A stretch of 64,000 nt of DNA from Micrasema longulum. Lineage: Eukaryota; Arthropoda; Insecta; Trichoptera; Brachycentridae. Within the stretch, counting starts at the first letter, position 1, and the number at the start of each line of letters is the position of its first letter. This document shows, piece by piece, positions 31,232-44,400 of the stretch. The notes under the pieces were generated by a model. It was not told the DNA's origin, did not search any database, and saw only the letters and a program-made list of their open reading frames with translations. Location of the stretch: NCBI GenBank assembly GCA_022494885.1, contig JAGVSM010004930.1:124001-188000 (forward strand). Reading direction: 5' to 3'. The translations under genes were made by a program, and so were the position numbers.

Positions 31232-33802
31232 TATTATTTTAAAATCGCGCATATTCTAATCGAATTTATTTCGAGGATAAACTATTTACGTAGGCAGCAT
31301 CGTGATGCAGCACACAGCAGGCACTTCAAATGGAGAATGGGGAAGACAAGTTTATCCGTAAGTAATTGTACCTGCATCTACCTATCGCCCAGCGAACTTA
31401 CCTACCGCCGTTTTCATTGAAAGGATATGAATCAATTACTTTTTAAATTTAATTTTGATGTTAAAACTTTATTGTTGTTTCCTAGGGTCTAGAAAAATGA
31501 CAAAATATGTTTATTTTATATTTAGTTGGGATCTTTTAGACAATAAGCTTTATCTAGGTAGGTACCTATATGTATTTTACTATTTTTTAATTTTTTATTT
31601 ACTAATGCGAAATAGGCATCAGATTTTTGGTGAGTTTTTTCTGAGAGTGCTTGTTTCAATTTAGGTTTAAAATTTTATTTGTTCTTGTAATAAAATTTGC
31701 ATTATTTTTATGTTTGTGTACATATTGTTACGCATTGTCTTTTCTGGTTTTGTTATGCCTATGATTAATTGTAATTCGTAAATAAGTAAGTAACCTGTTT
31801 TAAATCGATATTATCATGTCTCGGTAGAAGGCCTCGATAAAGGAAAAAACAAACTTACCGCCAAAAAAATAAACTGGTAAAAAAAATATATGCAATACCT
31901 ACCTAATGCGCACTCTAAACAGCTGTTATTCCCAACCATATAGACCCAGAGAGGTAGGTACTGCAATACACAATACATAGGTAGGGAAAGTACGGACAAA
32001 ATGACACGGTGGTTTTATTTTGATCGATTGATTTTAAGCTACGACAAATGCAACACCAGAGCATCTCAAAATTATCTATTAGGAATCGCTGAGTGTAAAA
32101 AGAAAATTTTTCAAAATTAGAGAAGTACGATTTTGACTTATTAAACGTCTCAGCTCTCCGCTATAAACGGAAGTTGAGTCTCATTGACAATGATAATATT
32201 TTTTTTTTAAAAAGAGGACTTCGAGGACTGAGGTTTTTCAAGTCGTCGACCCCGGCTCGTCCTGACCCCGGACCTGCCACGCCGCCCGACTGTGGAGAAT
32301 CAGCCCAAGTCGAGTGATGTAATAGAGACTGGCACCCCGAAGCCCGCGTATTTCGCATCTTTCATACTTTTGCGATATTTCATTTTACCCATATATGTCA
32401 TTTTGACCGTACTTCCCCGACAGGTTATTCAGATCACACAAACATAATGTTTAATGTCGGTAGTAGTTGCATTAACGTGACAATGGCATGACTTTTACTT
32501 TCTGGCCGTGATTAAATTATTGTACAAAATATCTGTATAAGTATACCTAATATATATGATATTATTGAGGTTCCAATCTCTCTAGACTCGTTTACTCGTA
32601 TACGTCCTATGTAGGTACACGGTAAAATATGTGTACACATATAGGATATAGGTATTTATGGCTGCAAAGACGGTTGTTGTATCGGGCGACATTAAGGAGG
32701 CTCAATGTTTGACGAAACATTTTTTTAAAGTTCTCATGATGTACGCAAACATTTTAAAGTTCTCATGATGCACGCAAACATTTTAAATTTTGGAGCCATT
32801 TTTAATTAGTTGATAACTGTTCGCATCATGGTCAAATGGTCCGCGCGTTTGTCTACCTTGCAAGAGGTTTCGGGTTTGATCCTGACAACATGGTTGACAT
32901 GTTTTTTTTTTAATAAACTAAAATATTTATACATATTCCCTTAATGGACATTTTTTTTACAATATACATAACAGGTAAAACAGGGTATTAAAAAAATAAT
33001 TAATTATTACAGAGCAATGAAATACATATTAACAATAAGAATAGTAAACAAAAATCCCACAAAGGCATGGCCTGTTCGTGAGTATACAAGAAATGTTTAT
33101 GAATTTTTTGCTCCTGTAATAAATAGACAGGAATAATATTTTTGTATAAATTATTTTATCCATCTATCTATTTATCTTATGAAAGAGAAAAGAAAATATT
33201 CTGTAAAACATTAGAATGTACTTTTTTATTTGATTGTAAATAAAAGGGGAAATAAAAAATAGTAAAAAACCTAAAAATATTCCTTATTATAAAAGGGCAA
33301 CAAAATATATAATAGAAAAAAAGTTAATATCTTAAGTTTGAATCCAGGATAATGCGTGTTTTTTAAAAGAAGGAAAATTTTGAAAGTTTAGGATTGACGG
33401 ATATTATCAGTAAAAAAATTTGGGCCTATAAAATATGCATGTGCTAGCCTCGTTTTACAATGTGGTATTTCTAGCACACGATTCCTTCTTAGACTTGATC
33501 TATTTTAATTAATTGTAAATAAATTTTGGTTCTTAAATATATATTTTAAACATTGAAAACAATATATTTGTCTTATTTCCCAAAGTTGAGCTTCTTGGAA
33601 CAATTGGAAAGAGGGAAAAGTGCGATTTTTGTAAAGTTTTATTTTAAAGATGAATTTTTGAACAATTTCTAATGGTTTAATATGGTTGTTAAAAGCTCCC
33701 CCTCATCCAATTATTCCATAGGAAAGCGATGATTGTACAAGTGCATAATATATAATTTTAATTGTATTTAGTTGGGCGTAAATACTTAAGCGTTTGAACA
33801 CA
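31232..33802. repeat. 2,571-bp tandem duplication, unit 2
   Basis: Second copy, directly adjoining the first. The copies share a 2-bp TA at the junction with the right flank. The near-identity means either a very recent duplication or an assembly artefact. Confidence 0.95.
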
Positions 33803-33959
33803 TAGGTTAAATATATATATTTTTTAAATACTTTATATACATATAACGGCGGGCATATTGCCTACCCAAGCCGTTCAGTTTGAGAAAATTACAAGTACAT
33901 GGGCATATTGAATCTTATGATTTTACACAAAATTAAAAATATAAAAAATGAACACTTTA

Positions 33960-34150
33960 TTATGAAGAAAGGAGAGGGGATGGGAAGGAAAGGAAAGGAT
34001 AAAGGAACAACATTAAAAAATATTAATAAATAACTCAGTTTATTAATAATTACTTCAAGGTGATTAGTCCATTTAAATTGACAGTCAATAATTACTCCCA
34101 GGTATTTGATGCACCTTTCAGACTTAATTTTTTCGATTATATAGATATGT
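33960..34150 (-). mobile_element. LINE reverse transcriptase fragment
   Basis: Minus strand reads EKIKSERCIKYLGVIIDCQF and KWTNHLEVIINKLSYL, the KYLGVxID...W..H motif that follows the catalytic domain in Jockey/CR1-like LINEs. Confidence 0.7.
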
Positions 34151-34214
34151 TAAGATTACAATATTTATTATGAAACATTACATTTGATTCCATTTTTAAA
34201 CATTACATTTGAAT

Positions 34215-34320
34215 CGTAAGACTGATCATCTCACCTTCATGCAACAAAAATGATCAAGATAAAAGGTTCGGTTGATGTACCGAAGCAGTGCCCTATGCAC
34301 CATTAGGTGCGGAAAGAGAA
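34215..34320 (+). mobile_element. SINE tail
   Basis: AAGACTGATCATCTCACCTT ... CAACAAAAATGATCAAGAT ... GCAGTGCCCTATGCACCATT, the body and tail of the tRNA-derived SINE family. Confidence 0.6.
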
Positions 34321-35579
34321 AAATATGAAAAAACTCGATTAAGGATTTGTCGCACGATCAGTTCGAATTTTTGAAATAAGCGTTGATTTAAATAAGTATT
34401 CGCATTTTTGTGAAAAATTTAGGCTAACCTGAATATTTCAATGTGTTGTGATAGAGTGGGGTTAGAACCTCGGACTTTGTAAACCGAAGTTCGCGACACC
34501 GCCCATGGAGACCGCAAATAATAAATTACGTAATTGATGAATACATTTTTTAATCGGAATAAATCTAAATGTGACCTAGAGTTGCCAATATACCTATGGC
34601 TATAATATACCATCTCTGCGTACTAAGTGATTGGGCTTGCGTACATTTTACAGTTATAATTCATTAACACCTCATTGTATGATGGATGTTGTTAAGTCTG
34701 TCTGTAGTCTGCAGTCTATACCTACCTACCTACCTACTACCTGCCTGTAGCCTGTAGGCTGTAGGTAGGTACGGTATTATAACATAACATTACAGTAGAT
34801 AGGTATACCAATATTTGCGTGTACAGTGTACAGTACAGCGGAGTCCCACGACCATCGCTGTTATTGCAGGTGATAGGGCTGGGCTACCCACAAATCTTGC
34901 CTCAATCCTCCATCGGTTTACATATTCATTTATTTTATTGGATTTTGATTTCTCTTTTATTTTTGTTTAGTACAATTATATTTTGTAGCTTTTTTGTTCA
35001 ATCTACTCGGGTCTGTTTGAAGATATACTACTTTTAAAAACTTTTAGCTTTGCATATATTGATTTAATATTTTTTATAATCCGAAGGATGTTTTTGAATG
35101 AAAATGCAATGTTATATTATGTGTTTATTATTTTTTTGTTTACCAAAAACGTATTTTTGAATTTTTTTTTTGGCTTAGTTTAATAGACTATTAACAAATA
35201 AAAAACAAAAGTAAGACACTGAACTCTCTCATTGTCATGGTCAAACATGTCGCGTTTTTGTAAAAACATATTGTTTAAAAAAAGCATTTTCAAAATTTCT
35301 CCGAAATATCCATATTGATTTTGAAAATACAATTTATTTTTTAATGTTAAACTCATTTGTTTTTATCGGTATTCATAGTATGTGATATTTCCCTATTGTA
35401 GTTGGTCGAATAGTCGACCATCTTCAAATAGTCGATTTCGTCGTCGAATAGTCGATTTTATAGAAAATGCTTTGTTTTACATTGGGTGTAGTGATAAAAA
35501 TATCCAGTTAATCTAAATGAACACGTCACAAAACGTTGCCTTGTAAAAGGCTTATGATTCCGTAAAACGCACGAGGATT

Positions 35580-35850
35580 TGCACAGAAGGGGCACGCGTG
35601 GGCCGCTGGAGCCGGCTGTTTATAGCTTTACATATAGGATACTATAAGTCGGAATACCGGCCGAATAATGGCCAGTGGCCAGCAAACAGTAAAGTTCTGC
35701 ACGACATGCGACACGCGACGACGCGACACCCACGCCGCGCCGCCCGGGGGGAGGGCTGACCGCTGGCGCTGGCGCGCGGCACGGTGTAAGAGCACAGAGA
35801 TAGAGTGCGGGACCACTGGCCCTGGTAACTGGTAACTGGTAACCTCGAGT
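35580..35850. other. Isolated GC-rich island in the large intron
   Basis: About 270 bp with many CpG sites (for example GACGCGACACCCACGCCGCG). Other GC-rich islands in the window coincide with coding exons, or at 50.8 kb with a tandem repeat. The minus strand has a 62-codon ORF without recognisable motifs. It could be an alternative promoter or 5' exon. A 7-bp tandem repeat adjoins it. Confidence 0.35.
35822..35842. repeat. 7-bp tandem repeat CTGGTAA x3
   Basis: Three exact copies. Confidence 0.9.
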
Positions 35851-36764
35851 TGTGCCTTAATGGCGTACTAGTCGATTAATTAGAGCTGGCGCGTCCGCAA
35901 AACTTACACAAACGCATTTAAAATCTACAGCGTTGATTTTAAAAAGGTAATATAAACTTTGCTATTTTAAAGAAAAATCCGTGTTGGATTAGAGGGTTGC
36001 GTACATGAAAAAATATAATAGGTTTAGAAAATGTAATATATTAATTATTTTTTACACAAGCTTATTTTTTGTTTATAATAATAATTTGTGTTCATCATTT
36101 TCGATAAACTAAATAATAAAAAGGCTAGTTTTCTGCCGTCATTTTCAGCGGAATTTCCTTTTTTTGGGAGCGACGCGTTATTAAATAAATAAATATCATT
36201 TTTTTACATGATTGTTCCTGTTTTGCTCTAATCCAAAGGGGATTTAAAAAAAACACAGCAGGTTTGACTACAATGTAATATAAAGGTTTTTTTCAAGCAA
36301 TATTCTGTGAATCAAAAATGTGTTCGTGTAAATTTTGCGAACGTGCCAGCGCTAGATAATCGACCTATACACGATTAGATTAAATGAAATAATATTTTTT
36401 TAAACCAGTGTTTTTAATAAATAGCTAAACATTGAATATATATTTTTATGTTTTAACTATAAAGAATCGCAGCGAAATTCAGACGAACGTAGAAGCACCT
36501 TGTGTACATTTCATTACCATATCATTAGCAACTAACAAAGTTAAAGTTGTCTATGTCACGCTCATAAGCGCGTCTGAGCGCGAGAGAGACAGATATTATT
36601 TTCATAATGCGTATGCCGTGCGGTGTCATACCATGAGCTTATTCACAAACACTGCCCAATGGGTTTGTGTAAGTTTTGCGAACGCGCCAGCTTTAAATAA
36701 TCCGCCAGTACCCCATCAGTAAAGGGTCTCCAAACTGAGGCCCACGCACTTCTTCATTCCGGCA

Positions 36765-37344
36765 AGTAGCTCAATCACAAATATCTATCGACGTGCTAAT
36801 AAGCGACATGATAACAATTTCTCCCATGATTGTTTATCGTATTCGCGATCATAGTGGAACATCCTTGAACACCTATTATTAAATGTCAAAACATTTACGT
36901 TTCGCGGCGTATAATCCTGCTACGCAATCACATATTTGAATTTCATGAGTGTGAATATGAAAAACATTCAAAAACTGCTGTTTTAATTTATTAATTTATT
37001 ATTTATCATGCTATTTATTGCATTTAGACGGCGGTTGGCAAGCCAAATGTCAAGAAAAACAGTCACCATATTAATTGTATTTTTTTTTGTATTCGATACT
37101 CCTTACTATTTTCCAAATGCAATATATTGTAGTATTTTTTATAGTAAACGCCGATTTTTCGCGAATGAACTATTTATTTACGAGGAAAACAAAAAACAAA
37201 CCGACACGAGCGTTGACTTAGAGATTACACATGCGTTGACTTGTGACTGCGATAACTTAAGCATGTTCATTATTGTTCATTGTGATCGCTCAAATGCTTA
37301 GCATGTTTTTAAGCACGTCGATAGTTATTTGTGATTGAGCTACT
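36765..37344. mobile_element. MITE, full-length copy (GTAGCTCAATCACA terminal repeats)
   Basis: About 580 bp bounded by inverted ends GTAGCTCAATCACAAATA... and ...TATTTGTGATTGAGCTAC. Sub-terminal blocks ATCGACGTGCTAATAAGCGA and AAGCACGTCGATAG are also inverted. No transposase; the 97-codon ORF inside is not meaningful. Other copies lie at 50.9, 55.0, 55.9 and 58.9 kb. Confidence 0.8.
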
Positions 37345-37369
37345 AGACAATGATTACATTATATAATAT

Positions 37370-37660
37370 AATAATAATCACGGTTTATTAACAAAAAAAT
37401 ACAATGTCTTTATCTACTACATACACACTTAGGTAATAAATTTCTCTGGATTATGTCTAGTCTGCCTCACTAGGTACAACCTGTTTTAAGGCAGACATTT
37501 TTATGCAAAAATAAACAACAACATGACTACGTACTAGTTAATTTATTATAGAGAATATTTAAATATACCATTAATTATTTTGGAATGTTTTTGAGTAAGT
37601 TTTCCGATTTTTCTCTGCCTAAATCCAGTAATAATTTATTATAAATATTAAAGCATTAAT
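37370..37660 (-). mobile_element. LINE 3' UTR fragment, same family
   Basis: Contains the GTCTGCCTCACTAGGTACAA block, the AAGTTTTCCGATTTTTCTC (REKSEN) block and CTAAATCCAGTAATAATTTA, matching 14.5-14.9 kb but with the middle deleted. It begins within 30 bp of the end of a full-length MITE. Confidence 0.65.
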
Positions 37661-39149
37661 TTTGCGGTCAAATATTTCACTATAGGGAAATACCGGGTTC
37701 TTTTTATGAAATACTGTTCAGTAAAAAAAATATTTTTGGTTGCTTAATTACCGCAAAATGGGTAATTCTATTGGCCACGTCCCTAATACGTCACGATTCA
37801 TGTTTATTTGTTCCTGACCATTCATTTTGTTGAGAACATTATCACGAATCTTGACGTCACAACTATCAAGGCCAAAAATGTCGTGAAATTTTTTAATTTT
37901 TATGTATTTGAAAGCATTTTTCAACAATATCCATATTGATTTTGAAAATACAATTAATTATTTTAAATCCATTTCATATATTTTTATCGGTATTCGCCGT
38001 ATGTGATCTTCCCCTGTTGTATTATGGAAATAAAATTGTGGTTATAATTAAGAAGATTTATGAAGCTGATCTTTTCAGATGATACTTGTAATGTAATGTA
38101 TTTATTTAGATAGTTGTTTAAAAAAACCTAAATAACAAGTTTTAACTTACATTGTAATGCATTATACAAATTTATTTATAAAATTAATTTTGTTTCTGAT
38201 TTTTTTTTATATTTCCCATTCTTCGTCACATTGAATAATTTGAGCAACTTTGTGTGAGTCGTCTCTCTGTTTCTGAAGTTCACACAAGGATTGTGTAAAC
38301 CATTATTTGATGGTTTTCTAAAATATTATTTTTTTAGTAGTCATGATATTGTCAATTACTTTCATCACAAAACGATCTTCTCAATAATTTACTTCACGTG
38401 ATACTTTCAAATGTTTACTTTCTCCATACTGTGCATGTAGATATCTTATTCCGGTGTTAGCTCACGTCAAAAAAGATTTTTAACAATTCAATAAAAGCGA
38501 GAGTTCCTCTTCACATTAAAATGTCGGTGGTTGATGATTCAAACACAAAAATGGCGGCCAGTATCCAATGCATTAATAAAAACGTCAACGCCATTTCATT
38601 TTACAATAACATCTACAGGATCTTATAAGAAATGTAAAAGAAAACCAAATAATCTAAAAAACGAACTTGTCATCGACAAAAGGCATCCATTAGTTGGGTG
38701 ATTAAGGAATGATTATCACAATGAAATAGATTTTTGTAGGTAAAAATACGTGTCATACATTGAATTAAGAATAGTCCAGGAGCGTAGAATCATATTTGAA
38801 TACATCGGACGGTGTCCAAAAATCCCTCCACTTTGCCCCACTATCACCGCGCGCAGTCTCGAAGGCGCCGCGTAATATTGCACGATAGGAAGAAATATAA
38901 TCATCACACAAATGTAAGGTAAAAAAAAAAGCAATCTGTTAATTTCTCTAAAATTTTATTGTGCACGCGGAAACATTGATTGACACAACGTAGTAGATAA
39001 GTAAAGGGTCATTCAATAAGAGCAATTAAATTAATGAACTTAGAACTTAGAATATAAAACAAATATTATTTTACATAAAACGGATATTTTCATTTCATCT
39101 TTGAGACGACCGGTTTGGTAATCAATTAGCCAACACCTGTACGCTCAAA

Positions 39150-40075
39150 GAACCAAGATCGACCGAGAACATGGCCGCTGTCCGTGAAAGTGTACAGCAG
39201 AACCCGAGACAGTCGATTCCTCGCCGTGCACAAGAACTCGGCCTTTCGCAGACTTCAACTTGGCGAATATTGCGTCGGGACTTAGGCCTCCTACACCCGT
39301 ACAAGATCCAACTGACCCAGGAGCTTAAAGTTCATGATCATAGACAACGCCGTTTGTTCGCTGACTGGACTTCAAATCGTTTGGAAGACGACTTCAACTT
39401 TTGCCGAAAAATAATTTTTGGCGACGAGGCGCATTTCTAGATGAATGGCTGTGTTAACAAGCAAAATAGTCGTATATGGGACGACACCAACCCACGCGAG
39501 GTTCACCAGGTAATAATGCATCCTCAAAAAATTACGGTTTGGTGTGGATTTTGGGCCGGCGGCATCATTGGCCCGTACTTTTTCGAAAACGATGTTGGTG
39601 AGGCGGTCACCGTCAACGACGAGCGCTGCTACAGAACGATGATTACCAATTTCTTATGACCCAAATTGAACCATATAGACCTAGACGACATCGGGTTCCA
39701 GCAGGACGGCACTACGTGCCACACAGCGGACGCCACGATTGACATTCTGGATGAACGATTTGAGTGTAAGGTTACCTCTCGCAGGGGTGATCTGAATTGG
39801 CCACCAAGGTCATGCGATTTGGCCCCGCTAGACTTTTTCTTGTGAGGTTTCTTGAAGTCACAGGTCTATGCAGATAAACCACAATCGACCGATGTCCTAA
39901 AGATGAACATAACACAGGCCATCGCTCAAATTCAGCCGGATGTACGCGGAAGTCATTGAAAATTAAACCACTCGGACCCGTGCCACCGTAAGAAGCCGAG
40001 GCGGGCATTTAAACGATGTCATATTTCACACTTAATGGCACATATGGGCCTTTTAAATAAAAAATAAAAAAGAAT
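39150..40075 (+). mobile_element. rosa-like (DD41D) transposon, disabled by Trp-to-stop changes
   Basis: The transposase reads AAVRESVQQNPRQSIPRRAQ, LGLSQTSTWRILRRDLGLLH, FCRKIIFGDEAHF, WDDTNPREVHQVIMHPQKIT, FQQDGTTCHTADATIDILDE and NWPPRSCDLAPLDFFL. The three catalytic Asp residues are present, with 41 residues between the second and third, the spacing of the rosa/DD41D group. Stops at 39,438 (TAG), 39,657 (TGA) and near 39,844 (TGA) fall where homologues have Trp. The frame is otherwise continuous to about 39,955. Terminal repeats not identified. Confidence 0.85.
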
Positions 40076-41404
40076 TTAGTTAATACCTCACACACAACTT
40101 GTTTTATTTCATTTTAACATCTACCCTATTAAAAAACCATTTACTAACACAATTATTTCCTTGTACCTATATTTTGTTGTTAGATATATTATTTCGTTTA
40201 CACTGTGTAACTTAATGTTATTTTGAGCATACTTAGCATATCTTGAATTAATGAACTGTTTATATACCAATCCATGACGGTTTTTTTAATAACCTTTCGA
40301 TTGGTTTAAATAATAAAAAAAGACAATTGAATTTAAAAAAAACAAAAATGTGTATTAATTTAGCTAAGTGTTGCGTAGGTGTCATGTTTCGATGAAAAAC
40401 TTATTAAAAAATACAATTGATACACTGCAGTAAAAGTACATACCGCCAAACATTGTAAAACGGAAAATGTGGCCCTCGGAGGAAAGCATTCGGAGTTCGG
40501 AGCATATTCGGAGACTCGTGGTATAGAATGTCAACAGACGGAAAGTTATTGTTTATTGTCATCGCTAACAACTTATTCAGCTAATCGTATCGCGGCTGTT
40601 ACTGTCAGCTGCTGTTCGCTACGTCACCGTCACAGTCCGGTCGCATTAGAAATCCGCTATGAAAACAAATTGACTCAGCAATAATTTTTCAAGAAAGTAA
40701 AGACCAATAATTTTGGAGAAATTAACTTTGACTGAATAAACGCAGCCAATAAAACCGAAATCTATTCTGACAGTTTGTAAAACAAGTTCGAAAGTTGAAT
40801 GTCAAGATTTGAGACTTGAGGGCATCAACTAAAGACTATTTCGAATGAGAATTAAAAATAACATTTATATAATTTGCTTACAAACAATTTAATTGATATG
40901 AAAGCGCTCCTTCATAATTTTTGTAAGATAAAAGAAGCAATTAACTGTTTTATTATTTATTTACGATTATGCAATCGGTAAATTTTAGAAAACCTCTGCT
41001 TTAGAAAAGCTTAAACATTTTGTTTTCGATGATAAGGGGATTGTTAAAAAAGTTTAAGGTATAACGCGGGCATCCACAGAAAGCTTATTATTTTTCATTT
41101 AATTCGTGGTATAAAATGGTGTAACATTTACTATTTTGTAGACTTCCCTTATCTTCTTAAAAAACGTAAAATGTAATTATATCCATGTAATTAGAACGAT
41201 ATCTCAACAGAGACGTTAAAATGATCACTGCTAGATAACTCAACTGAGATACAAGAATAGTGTTATTTGTCTCCAAAGTTTTAGACATATTAAAAATATT
41301 ATAATTAAACGTGCATTGCAATTAAATGTTAGAAGTCAAAAATTTGGTAGGCTTTCGTATTTACTTCTCAAAACTGCTCTTAATCTCTGTTGAAATATAC
41401 ATAT

Positions 41405-41640
41405 TCGTCATAACTTCCCAGTGGTGCATTGGACACTGCACCGGTAAACCAAATGCAGCGTATTTTGATCTATCACAAGACGGTTATGCTTCAGGTAGCA
41501 GTGAAGTATTACAGTTCAAACAACATTTAATATCAATTTTTCATGTTCACCCTGCCTGCAGGAATCGAACCCAGGACCTTAAGAACGGTTGGCGAAAGCA
41601 TCAATACAACACAACGAGGTGGACTAGTCTCTGCTCGATT
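41405..41640 (-). mobile_element. tRNA-derived SINE
   Basis: Minus orientation: B-box region GGAATCGAACCCAGGACCTT inverted near 41,560, with the family tail inverted at 41,420-41,470 (GGTGCATTGGACACTGCACC). Confidence 0.65.
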
Positions 41641-42372
41641 TCCTTGGTTTTCACAGAGCAGCCATCGAGTCGAAAACTTATTTTTAAAATGTGTAGGTAT
41701 TTTATAAAAATTAAAATAAAACGACTTTGTTTTTAGCCACTTTTTTTATCTACTGACCGGTTTCAAAGTTACACAAGTTTCATCGAAGCGTAGTTAACTA
41801 ATGAATCTTATCCCATTTTGTTTTAACAGTGTCTACTACCGAGTCACATCTACTTCGCTATCATCAAATATTAAACCTGCATTCTACACAACTAATTATA
41901 TAGGAATATTGTTTAAAAATACTAAAGGTGAAGTTCCTAAATAGAATAAATCTGGCACAATACTTGTACGTCAATTAAATTGTAATGATTGCGATTCAAT
42001 CTGCACTCGAAAAACTAAACGAAACTTTAAAATGTAAGTAAAAAAAACACTTAAGGTGTCTGAATAAAAGAAAAACTGAATTCGCAAACCATTAATATGG
42101 ATTAATATCATAATTGATAGAAAATAATTATAATTGTAGTAGACACTGGATTAAATGTTCTTCGTGATGAAAATAAAATATTTAAATTAGACGACTTGAA
42201 AATCTTAGAAATAAAAAGAGAGATAATTGTAATATTTAGATTCAATAATGATTATTGAGTGTTCACATAAAAAACGTAAATATGATTTGTGGTCAAAGGT
42301 CATAACTCGTAACGCAGAGGTCAAGTGCCTATTATAATGTGTATCTATGTACTATCTACCCATGGCGTGGCT

Positions 42373-42400
42373 ACTTGCAACTTGCAACTTGCAACTTGCA
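42373..42400. repeat. 7-bp tandem repeat ACTTGCA x4
   Basis: Four exact copies. Confidence 0.95.
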
Positions 42401-42533
42401 ATACGGCTACACGTATTATATTACGAGATTAATTATTAACAGAAGCGCTACCGTTAAATTAATGCTCTTCCCGTTATGTAGGTAGGTACCTACTCGGAGC
42501 AAACTTTTTCCATAGATTTAATGAGAAGCAGAT

Positions 42534-42561
42534 ACCCAGTACCCAGTACCCAGTACCCAGT
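42534..42561. repeat. 7-bp tandem repeat ACCCAGT x4
   Basis: Four exact copies, 133 bp from the ACTTGCA array. Confidence 0.95.
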
Positions 42562-42719
42562 CTCATTCCATAATAAATTCGAGCCATTTTTTTAATGAAT
42601 CACGGGACTTTCCCAGATTTACCTGCCTTTAAACAAATCAATATAATCAAAAAGTATTTAAAATATACCAATTACATTATTTCGTTAGCAATATTTTGAG
42701 CGAGCGGTATTTATTTATT

Positions 42720-43270
42720 TTATTAATGTACACGGCACAAATGCCTTTTATAAACATAATAACATCAAAAATAAAAGTCTTATATTACAAAATTATGAAA
42801 TAAACAAACAGGCAAACCATCACGCCTGTTCCCCATAAGGGTAGAAAGACAGGATAGAACGCCACATCACTCTATCTTTGCATATAGTCCTTGCTTTCTC
42901 TGCATTCATAATTATAAATCTTTATTAACCATAATATACGAAGTGATAAATACAAAATAAAACAATGATATACATAGTTAAATGGCGGACTTATTGCCAC
43001 AAATATCTCCTTAAATTCCTTATAATTTCTACCCATTTATTTATTTTTAGTGGATTTTCAGAAACGATAAAATAATACTAACTGACATACATATGTATAT
43101 ACATTTTTGAAAATCGTATTCCTACATAAAGTGCATCCCTGTTAGTAGAAGAGCAGAGTTTGACATTAGCAAAAACCTATATTTAAAAATGAATTATTTT
43201 ATGTTTGGGAATTCATCTATAAATCAGTACTTAAATACCTACCCAAATGAAATATTTGAATATTAATAAT
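42720..43270 (-). repeat. Unclassified dispersed repeat, copy A
   Basis: The segment 43,015-43,215 (TTCCTTATAATTTCTACCCA ... GTAGAAGAGCAGAGTTTGAC ... ATGAATTATTTTATGTTTGG) recurs at 46,435-46,625. The left part includes CATCACGCCTGTTCCCCATA. Confidence 0.55.
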
Positions 43271-43544
43271 TTATCACACGTACATAAGAATTATAATATA
43301 TATGAGGCGGGTGATATTGCACTTTATTTTTTTTTGGAAAACAGCAAATCACACAATGACGAAACGAAAATATTGAAATGTCGAAATGTCACTTAGTGTA
43401 TAGTTTACCGATAATTCGAATTTCAAAACGACGTTTGGTTAACCAGCTTATAGCAGGCAAGCCGACTTTTGGGCAGGACAACGCCTGTCAGGTCCGCTAG
43501 TACATTTATATATATTTAAAGTGCATTCATTTATAATTTCTTTT

Positions 43545-43650
43545 TCAATTCATCGAAAGAGAAAGGATAAAAACCTTTGAGAAGGGAATATGTTAGTAAT
43601 ATGGAGTTTTAGGAATTTACAGGGCTTATGACCTGTCCCTCGGGAAGGGA
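43545..43650 (+). mobile_element. LINE 3' UTR fragment, same family
   Basis: Contains GAGAAGGGAATATGTTAGTA and GGAATTTACAGGGCTTATGA followed by CCTGTCC, a diverged version of the family 3' UTR. Confidence 0.5.
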
Positions 43651-43884
43651 TTAAGTGAGATTATGAACAACAGAACAAATAAATAATAATAGAACAAATA
43701 GAAATCAACCCCGTGTTATTTTATCGTGCAGCGTGGAAGTTTACAGTAGTTTTAATCGGGTCCATGGGCAACTAACTCTCCGAACAAACAACGGTTGCCC
43801 TCTTGCTCCTCGCCCTTGGCCAAATCACGTCCAATGTTCCTGGCGCGTTGAAAGTTAAATTTGTAGTTTGTATTATAGAAAATT

Positions 43885-44030
43885 ATCCGTGTCCAGGCGG
43901 ATGAAGAATACGGAACTGTGTGAGAAATAGAAGCAGGGTCTTGGACGAGTGTTTTTGACTGGATCAGGTAAAAATCTTTAATGAGGAAATCGAGTGGAAA
44001 TCACCTTACCCTCATGTAACTATTATTCTT
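43885..44030 (+). mobile_element. SINE 5' segment
   Basis: GTGTCCAGGCGGATGAAGAA and TACGGAACTGTGTGAGAAAT, also found at 61.93 kb ahead of a SINE. The position suggests the 5' part of the SINE family. Confidence 0.4.
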
Positions 44031-44253
44031 CTGTTATCTGGTCTCCGTATTATGATGTTCACATCAAAAATATTGAATCAGTTTAACATCGATTTTAAAG
44101 AAAAAATAGGCTGTAGGTTGGGCTTATCCAGTGACCAATATACGTATAATGAGTTAGAAACTAGCTTAAATAATATCTTCTCTTTAAAACCGTCGAAATA
44201 AATCCGACCTTCCAGTTCTATTTTCTCAACTCAGTCTTTGATGCGCCTGAACT

Positions 44254-44400
44254 ACTACATACTACATACTACATACTACATACTACATACTACATACTAC
44301 ATACTACATACTACATACTACATACTACATACTACATACTACATACTACATACTACATACTACATACTACATACTACATACTACATACTACATACTACAT
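44254..44400. repeat. 7-bp tandem repeat ACTACAT x21
   Basis: 147 bp of 21 copies with no interruption seen. Confidence 0.97.

Noticed and set aside
37008..37301. 97-codon ORF
   Set aside because: It lies wholly within the interior of a MITE and is broken in the other copies.
44254..44400. CRISPR-like array
   Set aside because: Period of 7 bp with no spacers; it is a simple tandem repeat in a eukaryotic intron.
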